A stretch of 57,510 bases of DNA from Gonapodya sp. JEL0774 (lineage: Eukaryota > Monoblepharomycota > Monoblepharidomycetes > Monoblepharidales > Gonapodyaceae): positions 1 to 57,510 of the forward strand of contig JADIIX010000141.1 in assembly GCA_027604505.1 (NCBI GenBank), given 5' to 3'. The notes under the pieces were generated by a model. The model was not told where the DNA came from. It worked only from the letters and a program-made list of their open reading frames with translations, and made no database searches. Of the stretch, positions 12,425-25,900 are shown one piece after another. How positions within the stretch are numbered: position 1 is the stretch's first letter; each line of letters opens with the position of its first letter. The translations under genes were made by a program, and so were the position numbers.

Positions 12425-13039
12425 TCCTTATGATGATTAGGATGTGGTGTCGGGTAGTCTGGAGAGGTGGGAAGGTCGGAAGGGGCGGGGTGATTACAGT
12501 AATGCAAACTTCTTCTTAGATGGGTTTCTACATCATATACCCGGTTGCGATTTATGCTCGGCACCAATACACTTTCTTTTTTGTGTCACGCTGGGGCGTA
12601 GGGGTGTGCTTGCGGCCGGGGGTTAAGGGTTGGGTGGTGGATCATGTTTCGTCAACAGTCATCAGGATTCATTAGGTTAACCCACTCGGAATAAAATCTA
12701 ATCTAATCCTTGATAGTAATGAGCTTCATATTGGTGACATGGACGAATCCCCAGATCGGGCAAATAAAATTGCTTCGCGGCCCATCATTACACCGCAGTC
12801 CACGATCATCAAACCGAACTGATAGGATTGTTCGAAATCACCAACAAGATACGAGCGCTACTTAAGAGCCCGTGGAATCAGTTTGGTCTGATCGCGGTAC
12901 TCAAGGAAGAGGAAGGAGAGTGAATCTTTTTCATACGCAATGTCCACTCCTGCTCCATCTCTCAGGCACATCATCCGTCCTTCCAGGCCACCATGTCACT
13001 CCTCCTTCAACCGGGTGACTATGTTTGGCAGTTCCGTCC
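12425..13039. other. Intergenic region between convergent genes
   Basis: This 615-bp stretch separates the 3' ends of coactosin 2 (+) and the RING gene (-). A frame open from about 12760 to a TGA near 12933 (ending AVLKEEEGE) has no start codon that fits and no domain, so I do not call it. Otherwise I see only non-coding sequence, including GT- and GGGTTGGGTGG-rich patches near 12600-12640. Confidence 0.4.
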
Positions 13040-16032
13040 TCAAATTTCTCCATCGCTCTCCACAACCCGCCGTTTAGTTCTCTTTCTGCCCCCCTTGCTG
13101 GCGTTCCCGGGACTACAAAACGTATCGTCCGCGGCGACAATCTCATCCTCGTCGCTCTCAATCCTCCTTTTGTTCCGCTGGCTGACACCAATCCGCGGCG
13201 GCGGCTGTGGTGTAGGAGGAGACGACAACGTAGAGCCACCGTTTACAGCACTTAATCGTAAAGCAGCATCTCCCACGCTTGTAGATCTATTATCAATCAC
13301 CAGATCATCAACCTCACCGCCACCGGCATCTGTCGCAACATCCGATGCTCCCGCTCGAGTCCGCCTTTTTCGCCCAGTTCTGCGAAGTCCAGGCACATCC
13401 GGGGAACTAGACACATCTGCTGTCGCAGTGACAAGATCATCGTCACTAGACGCAATCGTTTGCGTAGGAGGTGGTTGAACTCTACGGCTGGGTCCCGTTG
13501 CATGCGTCCCGGGCGACAAAGCTGACCTTGAACTTTGGGAGGACGTTGGGGCTGGTAGTGATGAGGATTTTGGAACTACATGGTTACGGTGGCTGCGACG
13601 TTTTGGTGGGGACGAATCTGCGGCTTCCGCGATGGCAGGAGCGGACCGACGTGCCAGTCTCCGCGTTGGTTTCTTGGGCGATTCCTTTTCAATAACAGTG
13701 TCTGGGACTGGACTGTCCTCGGCCTCGTTTAAACCTCCATCATCACTTCCACTTTCAGACTCCACATAGTCGTCCTCCGACCCACCCTCGCTTCCGTCTT
13801 CTTCACTGCCGGATATTTCACCTGCTTCCAAGGGCCCGTCATCCAGAAACGGATCGTCAAAGTCGTACTCATCGAGCTCTTCACTCTCCTCTTCTTCATC
13901 ATCATGCACCGCCAACCGAATGTCCTCACCCTCTTCGTCGTCACTCCAACCACCCCCGTGTCCATCACTCGTGCTTCGAACCGTGGCTACACCGAGGTCG
14001 GACCCTTCATCGGACAAGCCGGTGAACGGGTCAAGGTCATCCGCGTCCGATGAGAAGGTGTCGGAGCCGCCATAGACTTGGTTGCATCCTGTGCACTGGC
14101 AGAGGGAACATAGTAGAAGGTGGGTACGATCAGGTGGATACGATCAGGCAAAGATTCAGGCCTCCGTGATGATCTCAGCGACCTAGATGTTGCACTCACC
14201 CTTCCACCGACAACCTCCCACGCGCAAACTCCGCATCGTCTCACACCGTCTTCGTAGTCGATCAAAGCCGCTGATTGGACAGTTGGGAAGTGTTGCTATT
14301 TTGGAAATTAACAGGTCCGTTTAGGGACGTAATATGACGGAACAAGTAGGGGAGGGCATTTTCTCGGACAAACTCCTCACAGGCGCCAGTGCGAGAATTC
14401 AACACAAACAACACACCTCCCACAGCCCCGGTTCACTTCGGACTCTCGTCTTGGCCGCCGCAGTCCGACGGTGATGCCATGCGCGGTCAGGGGAGGGAAG
14501 GCCTGAACGACCATGAGGGTACAGAGGAAACTTTAGAAACACGTGAAACAACCACCCTAAAGTCTCACGCCACCACCATACTGACGTTCCACGACGGACT
14601 CGGCCATACTCTCCAATCCCAGATTGGGCAACGGAGCGCCTTCGACCCTGGTTCGGCAAGCAGGACAGGTCGGGGGTGGGGATACGAGGAAGTGCTGGTC
14701 GAGACAGGCGAGGCAGAAGGAGTGGCCGCACGACGTGAGGTAAGGCTGGGTGAAGTGTTGTGTGAGTGGGAGATGCGGGTAGGAATGAACGGAGCGTCTA
14801 AAAAGACAGACTCCAATTTCGAAACTCCACGAATACTCGAGCATATTGTTGTCCGCTTTCAAGCTCCCATTCACCGCGTGTCGGGAGAGCGAGATCCGTA
14901 CAACCATAGGCGTTCCATTCCACAGTTCCTCATCCCCCACACAGTCGTGGTGAATCTCAAAATGATAATCCTTGACCAGAAATACCTCAATACATTTGCG
15001 TTTTCTCCTACTCACCGCCGCCACAACGTCCATGCAAATAGCACAAGAAACTTGAGCCCGCTCCTTTGCTTCCCTGTCCGCGGCGCGTTTTTCTTCGAGT
15101 TTCGCACGCTCGCGGTCACGACCTGGAGCCTCTGCATCCTTCTTTGCGGTGCTGCTCAACCCTGAGGTGCGAGCCCGGTCTGAGCGGGATGAGCGCGGAG
15201 AGAGCGAAGATTCCGGTGCGGAGGGAGCTGCTGGGGTGGCTTGGTCGTCGCGGTCACGACGGGCTTTTTCGTCTTCGAGTTGGCGTATTTTAGTGCTGGA
15301 TTCAGCGTCCTTGCGCTCCCATGCAGCGATCTCTGCGGCCAATGATTGTTTCTCGGCTGCCCAAGCGATCTCCCTCTTCTCCCATTTTTCCAGTTCCCGC
15401 TCTATCTCCCTTTCTCGCTTCGCTAGTTTTTTCTCTCGCTTCGTGTTCTCCTTGTCTCGAGCCACCGACTCTTTTTCTGTAGTGCCCGCCAAAGCGGCTC
15501 GTTCTGCTTGCCACTGTTCTTCCTTGGCCAACCAGTTCGCGACCTCCGTCTCTCGTTCTTTCTTATCACGTGCTAGAGCTTTCTCAGCTGCCTTCTTCTC
15601 CTTCTTTAGCGTTTTGATCTCGCCCCGTACTGTGTCCCGTTCACTATCGAGCAATTGCCATTTCGTCCTCAATTCAGCGACCAGTGACTCGATCCAGACC
15701 GGTAAAACAGAGTGCTTCGACTGCTTTGCGATCAGGGTGTCGTACGAGGAGAGGAGAGTCTCAAGGTCGGCATTCAAGGGCACGTCTTCCAGGACCGGTT
15801 TCGGTTCGAACGACGAGGCAGGATTCGCAGGTCGCCCTCCACCGCTCCAGCCCTCGTCCACATCAATGTCCGATACGTTCCATACATTCTTCCTCCTGCC
15901 GCCGCTACCGCTCCCGTGATCCTTTGACGCAGAATTGGCGGGGGACTCCGAATTGGACATCGACGATGACCAGGCGCCATGTGGGCTTTGAGGGTTACTT
16001 TTTCGCTTGTTCTTCGTCTTTTCACGGAGCAT
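13040..16032 (-). CDS. RING-finger coiled-coil protein, likely E3 ubiquitin ligase
   Basis: I join several minus-strand exons. The first (16032 to about 15020) has a Ser-rich N-terminus, then a ~200-residue lysine/glutamate-rich coiled coil (WLAKEEQWQAERAAL..., LAKREREIERELEKWEKRE). A C3HC4 RING follows, split by an intron: SCAICMDVVAA at the end of exon 1 and PYLTSCGHSFCLACLDQHFL with CPACRTRV in the next (from ~14750). Further down, CGVCAWEVVGG (~14230) and CTGCNQVYGGSDTF (~14080), in separate exons, form a CxxC..CxxC zinc site. The last exon is long, acidic then basic (DDEEEESEELDEYDFDD, GRKRRTRAG, GRKRTKRRVVESDGEI), suggesting a nuclear protein. The exon between the RING and the zinc ribbon (14280-14560) is not resolved. 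It could be two genes, but the RING plus distal Cys4 pair favours one. Confidence 0.68.
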
Positions 16033-16435
16033 CTGATCGATTGCTGGAAACTCAAAAAAGGGTTTGCATTCAATAAAAACGAATGGAATTGTTCACAGGT
16101 GTCCCCCTGCCATTGCTGTGGTGTGCCAGCAAGAAGAAAGTCAGACCGATTTTCAAGAAAACGTTCGAATCACATTTTCTTCGCCAATCGCGGGCATCAC
16201 CCCGCGTCCAAAATGATTCCCATTATTTCTTCGCGAAAGCGGGCGCTGGGGACGGTGGTAGACGCAGTACAAGTGGTGGGTTGAGCATGGGTCCCGTGTT
16301 GTAAGAGAACAATTTGGATATCGGCAATCCTCGACAACAGGGGCATGCGAAGCAGGGTTGGAGTATTGATTATCGCGACGGCATCTGGAATCTTTCAGTC
16401 TACCGACTCCGGCTGTCCGGACCTCCGGGAAGCTG
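16033..16435. promoter_or_regulatory. Divergent promoter region
   Basis: 403 bp between the start codons of the RING gene (leftward) and aconitase (rightward). I see no coding exon with certainty; a short non-coding or presequence exon of aconitase could lie in its right half because the mitochondrial presequence start is not firmly fixed. Confidence 0.4.
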
Positions 16436-19400
16436 GTGCTCGCGCCGGGTGAAGACCTTCGCTTTGGAAGTTTTTTCACACATTTGCACATAACCCAGAC
16501 CGCAAATTCCACTCGAAGATGTCTGGCATCTATTGCACCTACGCTAAAGGCCAACTCTATTTCATCCCCTTTGCTCGTTCCTCCTTACGAATCCCTCCTT
16601 GCAAACCTCGCAAGTGTGAGGAAAAATATCACACGCCCCCTGACCCTGGCAGAGAAAATAATCTATTCGCACCTCGTGGACCCCAAAGGGACCGGGGACA
16701 TCAAGAGGGGGCAGTCTTATCTCAAGATTAGACCTGGTGGGTTGGCTCTTCAATTGCAGTGTACCTCCATCTTGTCCCACCCAACGGAGCATAAGGAGTC
16801 ACTCGGAGAACCAGGCTTAGCATCAATCACTCGAGTCACTGAGCAATTAAGCGTTGATCAGAGAGGCGAGTGTTAGATACGGTCAGCCAATTCGCTCAAA
16901 TCTGAAGCGCAGAGACGGCCACAGTCCGTCTCGATACCACTCTTGGATCCTTCGGCGCATGCAACTGCTTGAAAATTGATTTGATTTACCGAGCGGAGTT
17001 GAATATCTCTTCTTTTCGGTTTCGCATATGTTCCATTCGTTTCCCCCCTCCAACACAGATCGAGTTGCCATGCAAGGTCAGTTCTGCAGCGATCGCACGC
17101 GGAAGAGATCCTTCAGGCCCGTGTTCTTGTATTAGCTGTTAACCGTTGTTGCCTCTGCAAACGCTATTCCCAGACGCCTCTGCGCAAACCGCAATTCTGC
17201 AGTTCATGCTCTCTGGTCTCGAACAGACTTCATTGCCAACCTCAGTGCACTGTGATCACTTAATTGTGGCACAGTCCGGCTCCGACACGGACTTGGCAAC
17301 CTCTTTAACGTGTGTTGAAAGTCTCATACATTCGCAGCGTTCACCCTCGCTGCTCACTCACCACCATCGCACCAACCAGCACTGAATCGGAGGTCTACGC
17401 CTTTCTAGAGTCCGCATCTCGCCGCTACGGTATCTCCTTCTGGCGCCCCGGCGCCGGTATCATCCACCAGGTCGTTCTCGAAAACTACGCTGCGCCTGGC
17501 CTGCTCATGCTTGGTTGCGACTCACACACCCCTAATGCCGGTGGACTGGGCGCTGTAGCTATTGGTGTGGGTGGTGCTGACGCGGTGGATGCCATGGCCA
17601 ACATTCCGTGGGAGTTGAGAGCCCCCAAGACGATCGGTGTGCGGCTCACGGGATCGTTGAGCGGGTGGGCGTCGCCAAAGGATCTCATTCTGTACTTGGC
17701 CGGTAAGCTCACCGTCCAAGGTGGTACCGGTGCAGTGCTCGAGTACTTTGGACCCTCCGCTCGAGACCTGAGCTGCACCGGTGCTGCCACCGTGTGCAAC
17801 ATGGGCGCTGAAGTCGGTGCCACAACTTCCTTGTTTCCTTATTCGGATGCCATGCGCCGGTACCTCGTAGCCACTGGTCGGACCCACGTTGCCGAAGCTG
17901 CTGATGCTGCCGCACAAGCAGGACTGCTTGCGCCAGATGCTGGCAGTGAGTCAAGCTACGATGACGTCGTGGAGGTAGATTTGAGCAAGGTAGAACCCCA
18001 CTTGAACGGACCATTCACGCCGGATTTGGCCACACCCATCGGGAAGTTTGCCCAGGTGGTCAAGGAGAAGGGATGGAAGGACGAGGTCAAGGCGTGCTTG
18101 ATTGGAAGCTGTACCAACAGCTCATATCAGGACATGTGAGCAATATTGCGTGGTTGTGTTTAGGGGAAGTGAATTCCGCACATCTTGACTAAGCGGTGCC
18201 TTGTAAAGGTCGCGCGCAGCCAACCTCGCCCGACAAGCGCGTGCACACGGTCTCACAGCACGTACGGAGTTTCTTGTGACACCTGGCTCTGAACAAATTC
18301 GTGCCACGGTTGAGAGGGACGGGCAATTGGATGCGTTGGTAGATGTGGGTGGGAAAGTGTTAGCCGTAAGTTGCGGGTTCTTGCGGCGATAAAGGTTTGA
18401 CTGCGGAGCTACATGCCGATCATAGGTTTTCATATTTACAATTGTGTGTTCTAGAACGCATGCGGTCCCTGTATCGGCCAGTGGAAGCGAGATGATGTCG
18501 GCAAAGACGAGGAGAATGGTCGGTCGTTCGCTCCCTCCCCTTTCCTTTCTGCACCGTTCTCATTCTGCACACATCCGTCCAAAGCCATCCTTACATCATT
18601 TAACCGCAACTTCCGCTCCCGCAACGATGGTCTCCCCAACACTATGAACTTCCTCGCCTCCCCTGATATCGTCACAGCTATTGCGTTTGCTGGGCGACTC
18701 TCCTTTAACCCACTCACTGACTCTATCATTGGCGCTGATGGGGTACCATTCAAGTTCGAGCCACCGGTGGGAGAGGAACTGCCTAGTGGAGGATTCGCAG
18801 CTGGTAGGGAAGGTTATGCAAGGCCCCAGGACGGTCCTACTGCCAAAGTCGACGAGGTGGTGAAGGTTGACTCTAAGAGCACGAGGTTGCAGGTTCTAGA
18901 ACCGTTTGGAGCTTGGGATGGGAAGGAGATCGAGGGCGTGAAGGTGCTCGTCAAGGCCAAGGGAAAGTGCACGACCGGTGTGTATTATGTGCGTTGGCAT
19001 TGCCATGGTAATAACGGGTGTTCCTGATGACGTTTCGCTGACAGACCACATATCCGCTGCGGGAAAATGGTTGAAGGTTCGTGGGATGGGCAGTGCCAGG
19101 TGTTTCCTCAAATAGGATGAACCGTTTGTCCCTGCTATCACACCAACGTAGTACAAGGGCCATCTCCAAAATATTTCGGAAAACACCTTGATTGGAGCCC
19201 TCAACGATTTCACCGGTAAGGTCAATTTGGCGCGCAACGATCTCGATGGGTCAGAGGGCACGATCCCAGAGGTCGCAAAGGCTTACAAGGCGGCAAACGT
19301 GGGGTGGGCGGTGGTGGCTGACGTAAGTTGCCGTTCGTTTCCGAAGACTTCTGTTTTTTGTGCGGCTCGGTAGTTCAATCGTCTGACTATTGTGATTTTG

Positions 19401-19923
19401 TTCAACAGCAAAACTACGGTGAAGGGTCAGCGAGGGAACATGCCGCAATGGTGAGGAAGAACCTTCTTTGTCGAATCATAGGCATCTTTGCAATATATAC
19501 CTTTTAATTTACATCTTTTTCTTTTCAGCAACCTCGCTACCTGGGATGCAAATTAATTATTACTCGGTCGTTTGCCAGGATTCACGGTGGGCAACAGATC
19601 CTGCGAAGGCGATTGTGTTTGGCTGGTATCCCACTATCTCTATTGATTTTTGTCCAGAAACAAACTTGAAGAAGCAAGGCATCCTTCCCCTCACTTTTGT
19701 TGACCCATCTGCATACGAGCTTATTACCCCAGGTTCCACAATCTCCACTGTTGGTGTCGCTTCTGAATCTGTACCCAGTAGTCCCATCACAGTTTTCGTG
19801 AACAGACCTGGACTGGACGCAGTCAAGATCAAGTGTGCGCACACCATGAGTGCGGATCAGTGGGAATGGTTCAAGGCAGGCAGTGCGTTAAACAACATTA
19901 GAATGTCAGTGAGTTCGTCGTAG
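16436..19923 (+). CDS. Mitochondrial aconitate hydratase (aconitase)
   Basis: Aconitase interconverts citrate and isocitrate in the TCA cycle through a [4Fe-4S] cluster. At least ten exons. Key pieces in order: presequence-like [33 protein letters not shown]; an 18-nt microexon for DRVAMQ (17059-17076); [40 protein letters not shown]; cluster cysteines in [11 protein letters not shown] and [34 protein letters not shown] (17/18 kb to 19.1 kb); [13 protein letters not shown]; and a C-terminal [19 protein letters not shown]. The 66-nt intron 18519-18584 lacks stops and is a multiple of three. The start at 16436 is the first ATG of the open frame and could be replaced by an upstream exon. The stop lies 54 bp from the convergent Hir3 stop. 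Confidence 0.93.
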
Positions 19924-19977
19924 ACACAGACACGATAGCTATGGGTATATGTACGTGAGAATGCTGGTATCAGGCGT

Positions 19978-22900
19978 TCAAGGAACCATGGCAAATGTCT
20001 CATCATTTCCTTCCACTGGTTCTTCATCATTGTCCTCCTTGTCAACCGCGAATCCACTTTGATGGCTCGTTTCAACCGATTCCGTCTGAGGTGTTGCAGG
20101 CACACGTGGGGATTCGCTTCGGCTTCGATAATTGGAAGCTGATTCAACAAGTGCTTCCCCACCGCGCACAGCATCGTCCGCTTCGTCTGCGGATCGGGCA
20201 TCTAGACCAGTGGATGCGTGCAGCTGCAACGAGCTATCCTTCTGCGATGGCTCTTCTCTCTTTAGCTTCCTCGTCTTCGCGTCCACAAGCTTGCGGAATG
20301 CAATCGCTCGGCGGAGGACGACTGGTGCCCTGATTTTAGGATTGCGTTCAGCTTTCTCTTTCTTAGCATCCATGACACCCGGAATAGCAGGCATTACCCC
20401 CAATATGGCTACCTTTTCTTCTGATTTTCGTTCAGGGGATGGTGGTTCAAACGCACGCTTGTTGATCTTATTCCATAAAGTTGGGGTGGAAAGGACGTCC
20501 CTCCAAAGCTTCGTGTAAGAAGAAACGATCAGATTGTCCAGGGTGCCTTCCTCCACTAGTCCGTCGTTGATTTCCTTGAGCTCACACAGCTTTTGAAAAG
20601 TTCGAATCCTCTTGTGGAAAGCGTCACAGTTGATTCGCGTTTCTGCAGCAGTTGCATCTGTACATTCATCCAAATGTTGAAGAACAACGCTCTCCACTGC
20701 AGGAAAGCGTTTCTCAAACTCCCGTTTTGTCGTGACTACACCAAAATTCGAAGGCATCCCATGCGTTTGCGCGATATGTGTCTCAAGCAAAGGATCTTCT
20801 TCTCGTATTGCCTTCGAATCGACGGTATTTTATACAGGAATGAGCGATAAAGGGGCTGTCCGCCTGTCCGCCTCACCTGGAAACACGTTTGGAATGCGAC
20901 GTTCCAGCCGTCCCGCCCACCCCGGCACAATTCAGCAGCTTTTCTGGTGCGCGACATAAATCCAAGTAGTTTTGTCATGTCACCTTGCTTCTTATGGATC
21001 TGAAATCACGAATGAGATGGTGAGCGGTTCGATCGGAGAAATTGGGCACCGAATCACGCACTGCCAACACACTGAGGAACGCTGATTTCCAAGCTTCATC
21101 TGCATTAACCATCTCTTCTTTATACTTGATAAGAGCAAGACGGTCCAGAATCGTCGATAAAGCCTCGATGTCTTCCGACTTCCTCAAGAGGTCGATGAAG
21201 AAGCTGGTGTAAACGTGTCTGTAGACATAGATTCTTCCGGGGCTACACAACGGAACAAAGGAGAACGTGTTACATTGAAAAGGATACGACGGTGCTACAT
21301 AAACGAACCCTTCGAACTCCTGCCGGTATATAAGTACGAAGTGGCGGGGTGCCTTTTTCAATGAGAAAATTCGAGCCAGTTCTACTTTCGCGCGGGAGGA
21401 GTCTTGAAGACAGTGCTCCAGAATCCATGCATGCTACCAGATGCAGCGGAACCTCAGTCATAAGCTATTCCGATGGCCAGGGAAACGCCGTTTCACTCAC
21501 TTTGTATGTGAACTTGTGATACCAGTTGTCTTTGTCGAGGCGCTTGAAGTACCGGATAGCATCTGTAATGCCTTTGAAGGCATCTTCCTCTGTGATTCCT
21601 GTGGCATTGTCAAGAGGCTCTTCGGATGATTGCATGAGCAGCTGAAGGGTGCGCATGACCTCTATGGGCTGGGACACAAACTACTAATCGTCCGCCGCCC
21701 AACCGAGAAATTATAGTAACCTCTCTGGCAAGACCCACCTCCATGATCTTTTTCTTCATGGCCTTCGTGAGAAAAGACAACACCTTGTAGTGGGCATGTA
21801 GAGGTTTAGGTTTATCCTTCGGCCACATCGCTGCTATCAAATCAATGGATTTGAAATACAAGGAGACCACTCGCTGATGGAAACATTAGAATGTGAATTA
21901 AAGCAACTGAAGCTCCAAAATTGGTAACACACACCTCGACCGGTTTGTTCAGCTTCTCCGCAAAACGGGCAGCCATAAATGCATACTGCCATTCGTTTGG
22001 TGACACGTTCATCGCCATTCTGAAGCAGCGATCACCGAAGACACGGAGCAGGTAAACCCGTCTCTCCGACATCTCTATGACTCGTTCTGGAGGGATCCCC
22101 ACTACATTCATCTCGCCAAAACCATTCGAGAGCGAGGGAGAACTTCCAGATGCATCTACCGTTGCTCTCGCCCATTCACCATCCACTGTTCGCTTCGCCC
22201 GGTCCCACCAAATCTGCTGGCCGAGAACGACCTGTCGATTGACAGAAACCGCGAACGAGCTCATCGGCTTCGAAATAATTTCTTTGATGAGGAAACCGAC
22301 ATCAGCCCACAATGTTCCGTTTCTGGAAAGAGGATCTTTCAGGGTACCCTTCCCACTCTTACGAAATAGCCGAGCAGCCTTGAGAAACGAATGTAAGGCT
22401 CGCTGATGGACGCTTTTGAATGACAGGGCCGGCACAAAATACTCATCAAAGAACGCCAAACCCACCTTTTGTAAGGCTGCAATTTCGCCCTTGTTCTCGA
22501 TGATAGTGAGTGCGCCTCCATCATACAAGTAAGATTGCGACAAACGCATGTAAGCGAGCGCAACAGCAGACCATGCTTTCCAATCTCCCCCATTCAAACA
22601 AAGATTTTTCTTACGAAAAATGGAAAACGCAACGGATTTCTTCTGGAACGAGACTTTCAAACATTGCAAAGAGTACTCACTAAAAACAAATCAATGACTT
22701 CCTCAAACACTTCCCTCTGTCGAAAAAATTCGAGAACTTTTTTGTCCTTATTCTCAAAGAAAAGAAGACTGCCTTCTAAGTAAAACAGATCGAAATAACT
22801 CTCTAGCAAATAGTGTTTTGGTGGGAATAAACCGACGAAGAATGCAGAATCAGTTTCGCCACTCACCTCGAACACGTAAGTGTTGTTGAGGTTGCGCCCG

Positions 22901-25900
22901 ATTTACTGAAGTTTGCATGGATCGAATATCTTGCAAGGGAATCTCGTCATCTGCATCGCTCAGAAGGTCGGACGCATCGATATCAGAATTTATGTAGTTC
23001 TGTATGGCGGTGCGGTTTGCGACAATGGCACCTTAACAACAGTCGAAGCACTTGTGAGTGGACGAAAATCGTTTATCAAGTGTTGGTAAAACATCATACC
23101 ATGCCGAAGCCAATCATCCTCAAACGCAGAGGCTATCTTTCGAAGAGAAGCTCTTAGAGAATCTCTTTGTGTCACGGTGGAGCGGAAGAGCAAAATGTTT
23201 TGAGCCTGAGGAAGAAGTAACTTAAAAACCTCTTCCGCTGTGGCAGGATCCAACGTTTCATTTTTGTTCGCGTCGTGCTCTGCAAGTGTTAGAGATCCCT
23301 ATATGGAGCAGGGTTGGACACGTTACAGAATGCAATCCGGAACTACTGCCGCGACTCACGTCTGTGACTACTCCATAAAGGCATTTGATGCACTGAGCAA
23401 TCTCTTTTGTACAATCCATGCTGTTACTCGACAAGTAGTATGAGAGAGCAAGGCGGAGAAACGACCCTGAAACGATGTCAAGACGAGAGTTGAAAATCAT
23501 GGACTTTTAAAAGCCTGTATCGATTGGAGCTAACCTCCATGAGAATCGCAACTCATTACACTCGCAATTTGCTCGTGCGCCGTTTCGAGCAGTCGGCGCA
23601 AATTAATGCTGTCGTCTGACGATTCTAGGCCCATGGCGCTCTCCAGAGGTCTCCCACTGGCGTAATCACCGATCAAGATCCTCGAACTCGTCCAGATCCC
23701 AGAAGTTCCATTTTCTAGCTGCGCAGATAGACCGTATCGGGCACGACCTGCATTGTCCCCACGGCACTGCAAGAACACAGACGCAAAGTGATATAAGAGG
23801 GTCCACGATTGGATCACGAACAGCTCCATCATCCGGCGAGGCTCCTTGCCCACTTTTGATTTGTCGGGTGCGAGGAGGAAAGTGGCGCGGTTGGACACGT
23901 GCACGCAAACTATCACACATTGGATGACAGCGGCCCAAAGGGTGAAATCTCGATATAAGTACCCCTTCAATTCCGTCAAACGATCCTGCGAGAAGCGGTC
24001 TAAGATCATTTTTCCAGTGCGAATGACCTTGCATTGACGTCATTTGATAAGCTGTTCAAATTGAGTTTTACGGAGCAACGGAAACAAACCTTGTCAAACA
24101 GATCATTGAAATGCAAATCAGGATCAACAAGATGAACCACACATGCAACAAAAAGGAGGCAGACATAAGGCCAATCATCGAACGGTTCCGAAAGATTTTT
24201 CCCCGCCTGTACCCATGGGAATAAATGAAATCTTCGTTGATTTTTTCTGGAACTTGATGACGATCTCCCACCTCCAGTAACATCTCGATGCCAGAAATCT
24301 TGCGTGCAGCACCCCTCGAGCTTAAGTATGACCGCGTAAACTTGATTTGCTCGTTAGACTCTGCCTCTGGAACCTCCAGAAGAGCCGGCTTCAGTCTGTG
24401 AATCACTTCAGCAAAATCGCGCTCTTCGAGTTTGACTTTGACCTCATCGATATAAACCCGCGCCTGAAGTTCTTGGATTTTCACAGCGATATCTGTTGTG
24501 GATATAACGAAGTCCTTTGAACTGTACGGCGTTCGGTGTCGTTGAGAGGTTGGACTAACGGAGATGCAAAATATACCACTCACATTCTCGGTACACGGAG
24601 TGCCAGCTCCGGAATGTTGCGAGCTTCCCATAGATCCAAACACTCTCGAAAAGAGACAAGTGCACTATCATGATCTAGAAGTCGCTCATGGAGCCTCGCA
24701 CGAAGCCACATTCTCCTGTCAAAAGCAGTCGGGACATTAGATTGGTACTATCGGTATGTAAAACGAGATGGTCACCTCATCAAATGCTGAAACGAAACAT
24801 CCGATTCTCCACTGTGCCAGAATGCACTCAAGAGCCTGCGTGCTTCCGGTAAAGTCAGTGGCTGGTCAACGTCAACTGTGTCTGAGTCCTCCTGCATTGT
24901 GTCCACGAGAAGTTCACAAATTGAAACGGCAAGCTGGATTGGAATTCGTTTTAGAAACGATTCACAGTTGAGCATGAAACATATCTGAAAGTAAGTTACC
25001 TCCTCACGTTCAAGGCCTGGCAAGCGGGAAGAAAATACAAACAGCAAGTCCACGGATGCCAAAAACCCAGTGAGCTTCTTGATAACTTCCACCAGGATAT
25101 TTTTGAAATCATTCGACAATCTCCACTCTCGGCCGGATTCATCGGAAGCGGCCCCCTCCAAATCATCCCCCAGTATCACGTGAAGGTATTTCGACAACCA
25201 TATACATAAAGGAGAGCCATTGTTCTGATTGATGAATGTTTGAATCGCACTTTCATCTGATAAGAGTGGATTTGGTGGTTCATTATGGTACACGGTGGAG
25301 CCTTGCAGTCGCGAGGATTGCCTGACGAATGAGGAATTATCAACCTTCGATTGTCTGGTGACGTCCAAACGTTCCGATTTGATAACGTACGGCTTCCTTC
25401 GCTTTCCTTTGATTCCATGACCGAGCGCAATGCAGTGCGCTGCACTGGTCACGTAAGAGTCGAGACCCGAAATGATGGTGGAGATCCCATTTCCGTTCCC
25501 TTGGACATTAAACGAAAAGCCCTCAGGAAGGTATATGTCAAGTTCTAAGAGTGCACTAGTTGGAAGTTGTGCAGTTGTGCCGCTTTTTGTCTCCTCTTTT
25601 CCAGTATCTCCCGAAGCCACAGCCAAAGTATTGCGCTTTGACCTCCGTCGATTGCTCTTTCCCTCTTGTTCATCGTCTGCGTCTTCACCCGTGGCGTCAA
25701 GCATGCTAATATCACGCTTGCGTTTCCGAAAGGAGGATTGGGGGACACTGGGTGTTGCCTGAGTGGCGGATAAGTTCTCCGGCAAAATCTCTTCATTCCC
25801 ATCACCTGTGTCGACCTCCACGCCGTCCAGTGGCCCCACCTCTCCATTCATAGAAATTTGCGTTGGAGTTTCCGTGATCTCGTCCAAGGCATGGGACTCT

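Noticed and set aside
12760-12933. Open frame ending KSPWNQFGLIAVLKEEEGE
   Set aside because: Looks protein-like, but there is no suitable start or acceptor and no family; too weak to call a gene. It could be a lost or extra exon of the coactosin 2 region.
15149-15919. 256-codon open frame on the plus strand opposite the RING gene
   Set aside because: Serine/phenylalanine-rich complement of the lysine/glutamate coiled coil; a classic antisense shadow.
19978-20790. Separate gene for the charged minus-strand frame next to aconitase
   Set aside because: The preceding exon (AELCRGGRDGWNVAFQ) and phase join it to the Hir3/CABIN1 gene, and no promoter space separates them.
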